Positions 56,812 to 64,000 of a stretch of 64,000 nt of DNA are shown here, piece by piece. This stretch comes from Tragulus kanchil (lineage: Eukaryota > Chordata > Mammalia > Artiodactyla > Tragulidae), in the NCBI GenBank assembly GCA_022376925.1, contig JAIOJX010000026.1:252771330-252835329 (forward strand). The letters run 5' to 3'. The notes under the pieces were generated by a model, which worked only from the letters and a program-made list of their open reading frames with translations, was not told the DNA's origin and did not search any database. Numbering within the stretch: the stretch's first letter is position 1; each line of letters opens with the position of its first letter. The position numbers and the translations under genes were made by a program.

Positions 56812-57795
56812 TTTTTGTTTGTTTGTTTTTGATTGAGATAAAAGTTCATGTGAACATAAAAATCATATAAATGAAATCAATACGATCCTGTATGGATACC
56901 TTTTACTTTTAAAATGTTAGAATAATGAATGCCCTTTGAAAAATGTGATTAAAACTACACTTTTAATAAAATATACAAAGATACAACATTTGTATATGAT
57001 TTAAAGGATTCTCAGATCCTTTGAAGCTGATTATTTAGATCCAGGTTAAGAATCACTGATTTAATTAATGTGGACAATTGATATGGCACAAGTGCTACTC
57101 ATACTAATTATTTTATTCTGTAATGAACCAGTTGTCCAAAGAGAATACCGTTTTCAGCAAGGAATTGTCTTAAATTCTGAGTGCTCAAATAGCTGAACAT
57201 TGGTATTTTAAAGAACACAGGAAAGAGTATATAGAGATAGGATGGAAATAAAAATGTTTTTAATCCTCTCAAAATCAGAGTAGGTTTCAAAAGATGGCTT
57301 TCTTCTGCTGTCCTTCCTTTTCTAGGTAATGTCTCTTAAAGGTGGTGCTTTGGCATTTCAGTTCAAACAGAAATGTTTTCATGGTTCTCCAAGGATTAAA
57401 TGACTCACAATCTTAAATAATTTATCAGTGTGAGGGTATGTTAGGTGGAGTTCATTCTGGGGGTCTATGAACTACTCTTCTTTTAAATGACTAGATTAAT
57501 ACAGTTTGATTTCCTCATCCAGTGGTTTCATATTTTCAAGGTGATAAATGTTAAAAAATAAAAGAAACCTTCTGGACATAATTTTCAGAAAAGTAATTTA
57601 AGTGAAAATGTAAAGAAAATTTTAGTAAATCAGTTTCAGATTTTTTGAATGCTCCGTGGAATGTGATAGCCAGGTAGTTACTTGCTGAAGTTTGTACTAA
57701 GAACATATAGTTCTTAACGTCAGATGAGTTGATTACCAAAAATAGTACAATTTACATATACTTTACTGTGTAAAAATTTCAGGATTAGATTTTTT

Positions 57796-58070
57796 TTTAA
57801 TTTTGGCCTCTTTTTATTTATTTATTTATTTTTTATGTATTTATTTTCAGCCGTCTTTAATTCTTTGGCCTCTGTGGGCCTTCCACTGCAGCAGCCTCTT
57901 GCTACAGAGCACCAGCTCTGGGTGCATGCGCTCCAGAGCGCTGGCTCATAACTGGACACATTGGTCCAGCTTCTCCACGGCACATGGGATCTTCCCAGGC
58001 CAGGGATCGAACCAGTGCCCCTTGTACTGCAAGGTGAACTCTTTACCCACAGGACCACCAGGGAAGCCCC
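57796..58070 (-). mobile_element. CHR-type tRNA SINE upstream of exon 8
   Basis: Aged target-site duplication AGGATTAGATTTTT / AGGACTAGATTTTT. It lies 370 bp before the exon 8 acceptor. Confidence 0.92.
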
Positions 58071-58438
58071 AGGACTAGATTTTTAATAACACTATATTCC
58101 CAACTTGTATTCTTATCTTCAAAACAACAATTTTGAACGAAAGAACAGTTCTACCCACTAAAAATTTTTGTTTGAATGATCCAAGGAACAGTTAAGTTAC
58201 TCTGTTACCTTTATAAAAGAAGACTATGAAAATAGGATATCACACAGCTACTTCTATCACAGCATTAGTAAAATTACAATATTATGGAAGGTATTTCTTG
58301 GTTTAATAGATGGTGCTCTTACTAAGAAGTGGTTATGAACACATTTCCTCTAGTTTATCAGTGCACTGGGAATGTCAGTATCTTGTCTATTAATTTTTCA
58401 TTCTTCATATTCTTTTCTTATTTGCTTCCCTGTTGAAG

Positions 58439-58552
58439 GCTGAGTATGAGTTTATCAGCTCTGGTCTCTACCTAGTTGTGTTATTGCACTTGTGCGAACA
58501 AAGCTTTTCTGACATGATGGGAAATACAAATGAACCAAGCACACGTGTCCGA
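58439..58552 (+). CDS. MARCHF7: MARCHF7 coding exon 8, copy 1
   Basis: The acceptor TGTTGAAG precedes 58439 and the donor CGA|GTAAGT follows 58552. The exon is 114 nt, phase 0 to phase 0. It encodes [20 protein letters not shown] then [18 protein letters not shown]. The [10 protein letters not shown] stretch is hydrophobic but too short for a confident membrane helix; MARCHF7, unlike most MARCH proteins, is not a multi-span membrane protein. The exon is symmetrical, so the copy 1200 bp downstream could be included in frame. Confidence 0.94.
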
Positions 58553-58995
58553 GTAAGTAACCTTGAAGCAGGGGAAAGGGAAGGATGTGATACATCGAGT
58601 GTTTGTCTTGGAAAGCAGATTGTTTCATATGTTCATATTTCTATTTCCTTTGGGGTATATGGAAAGCTTTTATAAAAATAAGAATTTGTAGATTTTTAAT
58701 AGAAATTGCTGTCTTCGTATGTATCAAGGAGCGTAATTTTTCATAAAACTTTTAGAAAAACAAGTAATTTTCTAGCTCTTGAAGGTAATTGGAATATATT
58801 TCAGTGAAAAACAGGGACTTGGAAGTACTAAGGAAAATGCTCTTTTTAATTAAAATACAAGACTCAGTATTATCATTTAAAACCCTGAAGTTTGTACTAA
58901 GAACATATAGTTCTTAACGTCAGATGAGTTGATTACCAAAAATAGTACAATTTACATATACTTTACTGTGTAAAAATTTCAGGATTAGATTTTTT

Positions 58996-59270
58996 TTTAA
59001 TTTTGGCCTCTTTTTATTTATTTATTTATTTTTTATGTATTTATTTTCAGCCGTCTTTAATTCTTTGGCCTCTGTGGGCCTTCCACTGCAGCAGCCTCTT
59101 GCTACAGAGCACCAGCTCTGGGTGCATGCGCTCCAGAGCGCTGGCTCATAACTGGACACATTGGTCCAGCTTCTCCACGGCACATGGGATCTTCCCAGGC
59201 CAGGGATCGAACCAGTGCCCCTTGTACTGCAAGGTGAACTCTTTACCCACAGGACCACCAGGGAAGCCCC
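58996..59270 (-). mobile_element. CHR-type SINE (duplicate of 57796-58070)
   Basis: Copy within local duplication 19. Confidence 0.92.
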
Positions 59271-59638
59271 AGGACTAGATTTTTAATAACACTATATTCC
59301 CAACTTGTATTCTTATCTTCAAAACAACAATTTTGAACGAAAGAACAGTTCTACCCACTAAAAATTTTTGTTTGAATGATCCAAGGAACAGTTAAGTTAC
59401 TCTGTTACCTTTATAAAAGAAGACTATGAAAATAGGATATCACACAGCTACTTCTATCACAGCATTAGTAAAATTACAATATTATGGAAGGTATTTCTTG
59501 GTTTAATAGATGGTGCTCTTACTAAGAAGTGGTTATGAACACATTTCCTCTAGTTTATCAGTGCACTGGGAATGTCAGTATCTTGTCTATTAATTTTTCA
59601 TTCTTCATATTCTTTTCTTATTTGCTTCCCTGTTGAAG

Positions 59639-59752
59639 GCTGAGTATGAGTTTATCAGCTCTGGTCTCTACCTAGTTGTGTTATTGCACTTGTGCGAACA
59701 AAGCTTTTCTGACATGATGGGAAATACAAATGAACCAAGCACACGTGTCCGA
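59639..59752 (+). CDS. MARCHF7: MARCHF7 coding exon 8, duplicate copy
   Basis: This is a copy of exon 8 offset by exactly 1200 bp. The surrounding block, including the SINE at 57796-58070, is also repeated without any difference I noticed. Repeating this 38-residue segment is not known in the family. Confidence 0.6.
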
Positions 59753-61156
59753 GTAAGTAACCTTGAAGCAGGGGAAAGGGAAGGATGTGATACATCGAGT
59801 GTTTGTCTTGGAAAGCAGATTGTTTCATATGTTCATATTTCTATTTCCTTTGGGGTATATGGAAAGCTTTTATAAAAATAAGAATTTGTAGATTTTTAAT
59901 AGAAATTGCTGTCTTCGTATGTATCAAGGAGCGTAATTTTTCATAAAACTTTTAGAAAAACAAGTAATTTTCTAGCTCTTGAAGGTAATTGGAATATATT
60001 TCAGTGAAAAACAGGGACTTGGAAGTACTAAGGAAAATGCTCTTTTTAATTAAAATACAAGACTCAGTATTATCATTTAAAACCCTGAAATTGAACTCCA
60101 AAAACTGAAAGAGTATGGAAAATTAACTTTTTTTATTTGTTAGGGTCCTGTAAAAGATAACCAGTGTAGTAGTTTTTAAGCATCCATATTTCATCCATAT
60201 TTAGACTATTGGGTATTTACTCAATATGACTATTGCCTTGATTAAACCTGTAAGCTAGTTGTTTGTTAAGTGTTCTTAATTAAATGGTACTGTTACGGAA
60301 ATTTATACTCTACTGCCTTGCCCATTTTATGTAGCAGGGACTAGAGTGTGCATCTCACTACAGTATCATTCTGAACACCTGATATCTTGAAATGTATTCA
60401 TAAACATCCTTCAGACAGCTTTTTATATAAACATTCTCTTTGGTGATAAAAATTGGTAGAGTTTATGGTGAGGTAAAACATTTCTATTATATTTTGAAAA
60501 ATTATCAAATAACAAATTCAGTATATATATATAGATAGAACATTTTTCTGTAATCATGTAAGCATTATTCCTGTTAACCAGTTGTCAGATTATCATTCAG
60601 AGAAAAGAACTATCAAAAGCTTTCAGAGTTTGAGCAAAGATCTCTTGATTACTGAAAAGGCAACTTGTCTCTTTAGAATGAACCAGCCATATAAAGTATA
60701 TAATAAGGCATGTTGAATTCATACCTTTGTAAAAGGTGTATACATATAAAGTACAGAATTGTATGTCATAGTTCTAGGCAGGAAAATAATTGATGTTTTA
60801 AAATTGGCCACTGAAATTCTTTTGGTTCCAAATAACAAAGGTTTAATTTTCTCCATAGATTTTGGAAGTTGTTATATTTATGCAAGAAGACAGTGGTATT
60901 CATTGAATAAGATTATTGTATCTACTCCCAATTCCTATATGATTAATACATGATTTTTACATAACTGATAATGATGATATAAGATGTTTAAAAATTCATA
61001 TCCTTAAGTTTGTAATTCTTGATGTGGGCGGATTAAAAGCCCCATGTTTAAAGGCTTAAAATTATGTTTGACTTTAAAGTAGAAATGAATCTTATACTGA
61101 TTCTAGATCCATTTGCTACATTTAAACTACTGTATTTCTTTCTGCATTGTTTCTAG

Positions 61157-61205
61157 TTTATTAACCTTGCAAGAACTCTTCAGGCACATATGGAAGATCT
61201 CGAAA
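61157..61205 (+). CDS. MARCHF7: MARCHF7 coding exon 9 (penultimate)
   Basis: The acceptor TGTTTCTAG precedes 61157 and the donor GAAA|GTAGGT follows 61205. The exon is 49 nt and encodes FINLARTLQAHMEDLE plus one base, matching the conserved sequence before the acidic C-terminus. It is too short to stand out as an open frame. The phase-1 exit requires a last exon coding for a Thr/Ser-acidic tail, which I could not find before 64000. Confidence 0.92.
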
Positions 61206-61680
61206 GTAGGTGGAATTTCCCCTCCCCAGACTTGTTGAATTTACTTTTGCAAATTAAACCCACAGAGCAAAGCCTAAGTATATATATTCTTTCTACCAAA
61301 TTAGAGCTTCACTTATAGGCTGAATAATACCAGAATAATTGATTTTAAAAAGATGGGTTGGGCAACTGACATTAGTTTTTTAAATAAGAGCATATTTTTA
61401 AGTTACATTAATTTTAATGTATAAAAAGATATTTTTAACCATATTTTACTTTTATTTAAAATAAAAATTCATACTTAATCCCCTCAATTTTAACATTTTT
61501 AAAAAAGAGATGTTTACTAATCAAAACACAATAATTGGTTAGATTTTTTAGATTTTTGTGTATGAAATTTTATTTGTTATTTAGCTTTGTTAGATTATAA
61601 AAGGTGTTCCCCAGGTTTATATATAGTTGGAGGAAAGTAGGAGTGAGAGTCCTAATTCTGAGTCCCTAACAAAAGCCATA

Positions 61681-62040
61681 GTTTTTTGTTTTTTTGTTTT
61701 TTGTGTTTTTTTTTGCTCCTTGTTCAGGTCCTCATGGACCTTTAATAGGCAGCCAACTCCGCCAGCAGCTCCAATCTCTTAGGATCACGTTCCAGCTTTA
61801 GGACTTCTGCCTGGGCTCCTATGTGAAGGCACTTAATGCCCAAATCTTTACAGGCATCTCTGCACAGCTTACCCTCTTCTCAAAGTCCTCAACCTCCAGG
61901 GTGCTTCATATCAGGTGGGCACAGATATTGGTGGCTCTGGAACTATTCTTGGGAATCCAAGATTACCCTATTTGTGCTTTTTCACGTAAAGCAACTGGCT
62001 GCCCATGATCAGATTCCAGTACACTCTTTGAAGTGTTTTA
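61681..62040 (-). pseudogene. Probable processed pseudogene of unknown parent
   Basis: A T-rich tract at about 61681-61716 reads on the minus strand as a poly(A)-like tail. It is preceded (on the minus strand) by roughly 300 bases of balanced, non-AT-rich sequence unlike the surrounding intron. On the minus strand a stretch of open reading ends KRLELLAELAAY followed by a TAA stop near 61745, then a short tail. Other parts need frame changes and contain stops, so it is decayed. I do not recognise the parent protein. It could instead be a diverged repeat. Confidence 0.45.
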
Positions 62041-62182
62041 TATAGGTATTCTTCAGTTGGTTATTTTCTATACTCAACCTTCAAAATACTTGGACTATTA
62101 TACATAGTCTGCATAATGTTTTTACCTTTCGAGAAAGTTTAGCATACACTGAAATAAGGTTTGAAATGGACCTAATCCTCCT

Positions 62183-64000
62183 AAGAACTTTTTAATTACT
62201 TAAATATTCTTAGGCGTGGATTTTTGTCATTAAATTTATACAATCTTTTACGTTTTAGAAGGATTTAGAGGTAAAAATTGAGTAATGCAGTTTCACAATT
62301 TGAGTTAGTATGTGTGGAAATGGTATATGTAAAGGAATCAGAATGGTATAATAAAGTGGGATTCCATTGAGTATTCATCTTTCTTTCCTTCATACCATCT
62401 TAATTCAGATCCATCATGTTGGCTAATACAGAAATCTCTTTTTTATAAGTTATAATTTCTCAAATGTGATGAGTAATATGTTGCAGTATACATTTTCCCC
62501 AGATTGCTTTTTTTTTTGAACTAACATTCTTAACTTAGAATTTGGTTGTTTTTTTTTTCTAACTTTTATTTTACTTTTAACTTTTACAGAGTTTTGTTGT
62601 TTACAGATATATATGTTCTCAGATTAGTCATATATATAAGTATGTAGCAGCGTATGCTCCCAGCATGTGAATTAAAGGGAAAAGATGGAGTTGAAATACG
62701 TATATCCAAACTCAGGGTGAAAGATGTTATGGGCACTACTAGTTAACTCCTAAATACCTGAGTACTAATTTATTCTGAAAAGCTTTTTGATTGAATTTTC
62801 TTCTGTAGTGTTAATCCAGTAGAAAACCGAAACTCTGAAAAACTTACTTTTTTAGTTGAACATTTCTCCATAATATTATATAAAAGTTAATCATAAGATT
62901 TACTCTTCATGAACTAATGTATGCTTAATATCATGTATTTAAAATGAATTTTTAATTTCTGCAAGATAAATATGTGGAGACTAAAGTTTCAGCTATACAT
63001 GTTACATAATTTTTTTCTGATTCCATTTGCTGGGTGCTCTTAAATTGTCCAGTATTAAATACAAGGGTGTACTTTCATCATTTCTGCCCTTGACAATGGG
63101 GGAGATGCTGGTTAGATGTTTAGTGGACATCCATTTTCCTTCGCATGCACTTTATACAGTACATAGTCTTGTACTTACTGTGTCTTTAAAGACATTCGAG
63201 AATATTTTAAACTCTTGAGCCACTAGTGACTAAAATAAATCGAAGTCAGAAATGTTGCAAGAGTGATGAGTTTTTGACAACAAGAACTTTTTAATTACTT
63301 AAATATTCTTAGGCGTGATTTTGTCATTAATTTCAATCTTTTACGTTTAGAAGGATTTAGAGGTAAAAATTGAGTAATGCAGTTTCACAATTTGAGTTAG
63401 TATGTGTGGAAATGGTATATGTAAAGGAATCAGAATGGTATAATAAAGTGGGATTCCATTGAGTATTCATCTTTCTTTCCTTCATACCATCTTAATTCAG
63501 ATCCATCATGTTGGCTAATACAGAAATCTCTTTTTTATAAGTTATAATTTCTCAAATGTGATGAGTAATATGTTGCAGTATACATTTTCCCCAGATTGCT
63601 TTTTTTTTTGAACTAACATTCTTAACTTAGAATTTGGTTGTTTTTTTTTTCTAACTTTTATTTTACTTTTAACTTTTACAGAGTTTTGTTGTTTACAGAT
63701 ATATATGTTCTCAGATTAGTCATATATATAAGTATGTAGCAGCGTATGCTCCCAGCATGTGAATTAAAGGGAAAAGATGGAGTTGAAATACGTATATCCA
63801 AACTCAGGGTGAAAGATGTTATGGGCACTACTAGTTAACTCCTAAATACCTGAGTACTAATTTATTCTGAAAAGCTTTTTGATTGAATTTTCTTCTGTAG
63901 TGTTAATCCAGTAGAAAACCGAAACTCTGAAAAACTTACTTTTTTAGTTGAACATTTCTCCATAATATTATATAAAAGTTAATCATAAGATTTACTCTTC
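62183..64000 (+). repeat. Local tandem duplication 20 (runs off the window)
   Basis: Copy 1 is 62183-63281; copy 2 starts at 63282 and continues past the end. Several bases are lost just after the joint (GCGTGATTTTGTCATTAATTT against GCGTGGATTTTTGTCATTAAATTT), lowering the offset from 1099 to about 1092 bp. Confidence 0.95.

Larger units (their letters stand above)
55429..57590 (+). repeat. Local tandem duplication 18
   Basis: Copy 1 is 55429-56507 and copy 2 is 56508-57590. It contains a CHR-type SINE. Single-base losses in homopolymers appear in the last 120 bases of copy 1 (GGGG against GGGGG, CTTTAAAT against CTTTTAAAT, AAAAATAAAAG against AAAAAATAAAAG). Confidence 0.96.
52905..58438 (+). 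other. MARCHF7: Intron 7 of MARCHF7
   Basis: This intron holds the second copy of exon 7, two duplicated blocks, part of a third, and several CHR-type SINEs, some back to back. Sequence not covered by these, such as 55140-55428, shows nothing recognisable. Confidence 0.75.
57685..60088 (+). repeat. Local tandem duplication 19 (exon 8)
   Basis: Copy 1 is 57685-58884 and copy 2 is 58885-60088, offset exactly 1200 bp with no difference noticed. It duplicates exon 8 and a CHR-type SINE. Confidence 0.96.
58553..61156 (+). other. MARCHF7: Intron 8 of MARCHF7
   Basis: This intron contains the second copy of exon 8 with its SINE. The stretch 60089-61156 is AT-rich with a short TA run near 60525, and I see no gene or element there. 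Confidence 0.8.
600..64000 (+). other. MARCHF7: MARCHF7 gene span (3' end missing)
   Basis: This is the gene for membrane-associated ring-CH-type finger 7 (axotrophin), an E3 ubiquitin ligase that passes ubiquitin from an E2 enzyme to substrates; published work links it to LIF-receptor turnover and T-cell regulation. One probable non-coding exon and eight coding exons are visible. The coding lengths 153, 190, 153, 1105, 170, 110, 114 and 49 nt sum to 2044 nt, or 681 codons plus 1 nt. The human protein, as I recall it, is about 704 residues, so only about 19 residues in a terminal exon are missing. Intron phases agree at every joint. The order is a Ser/Arg-rich disordered N-terminal three quarters, an acidic patch, the RING-CH finger, then a short C-terminal region. 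Several exons occur twice because of the local duplications described elsewhere, so the span is inflated by roughly 22 kb. Confidence 0.95.
61206..64000 (+). other. MARCHF7: Start of intron 9 of MARCHF7
   Basis: This is intron sequence after the penultimate exon. It carries a probable processed pseudogene and the last local duplication. I searched by eye for the acidic terminal exon and stop codon and did not see them, so they probably lie downstream. Confidence 0.6.

Noticed and set aside
632..64000. A novel amplifying element or CRISPR-like repeat system explaining the regular copies
   Set aside because: The copied units share no common sequence, ends or coding content, occur in a vertebrate intron-exon gene, and have errors at the joints. 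An assembly cause explains all of this more simply.

Overview
This is a 64 kb piece of a ruminant nuclear genome. It carries almost all of one gene on the + strand: MARCHF7 (axotrophin), a RING-CH E3 ubiquitin ligase. I identify the gene from intron-split translations that match the family: the N-terminal exon beginning [18 protein letters not shown], a large Ser/Arg-rich exon, and a complete C4HC3 RING-CH finger split over two exons. The ruminant call rests on three kinds of repeat: Bov-tA SINEs, a BovB (RTE) LINE fragment at about 30195-30640, and many tRNA-Glu SINEs of CHR type. The commonest and youngest-looking SINE here is a roughly 280-340 bp CHR-like form, not the Bov-tA/Bov-A2 types I would expect to dominate in cattle or sheep. 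A basal ruminant such as a chevrotain would fit, but that is only inference.

Layout: a CpG-rich promoter and a probable non-coding exon 1 (about 230-1180) are followed by a long intron 1. The ATG exon is at 22044-22208. Coding exons follow at 33637-33826, 35600-35752, 38401-39505, 44783-44952 (first half of RING-CH), 52795-52904 (second half), 58439-58552 and 61157-61205. Together they encode about 681 residues in one continuous frame with consistent intron phases and AG/GT borders. The short terminal exon with the stop codon was not found and should lie beyond 64000. No other protein-coding gene was recognised. Most other open frames lie in SINEs, especially the recurring ones in CHR-type copies.

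The most striking property is not a gene. Twenty times in 64 kb, a stretch of about 1.05-1.2 kb is followed immediately by a near-identical direct copy of itself. The copied units are unrelated to one another and ignore exon, intron and transposon borders. They duplicate the CpG island, the ATG exon, and exons 4, 7 and 8, and they leave broken pieces of exons 5 and 7. Small insertions and deletions cluster at the copy-1/copy-2 joints, while the rest of each pair is almost perfect. The best explanation is false duplication in the assembly, with overlapping contig or gap-fill ends that were not merged. It is unlikely to be a biological system. Removing one copy of each leaves about 42 kb.

The introns otherwise hold ordinary mammalian repeats: old L1 3' ends, a MIR, a diverged GA-rich ancient repeat, nested SINEs with clear target-site duplications, one probable processed pseudogene of unknown parent at about 61681-62040, and a few short inverted repeats.
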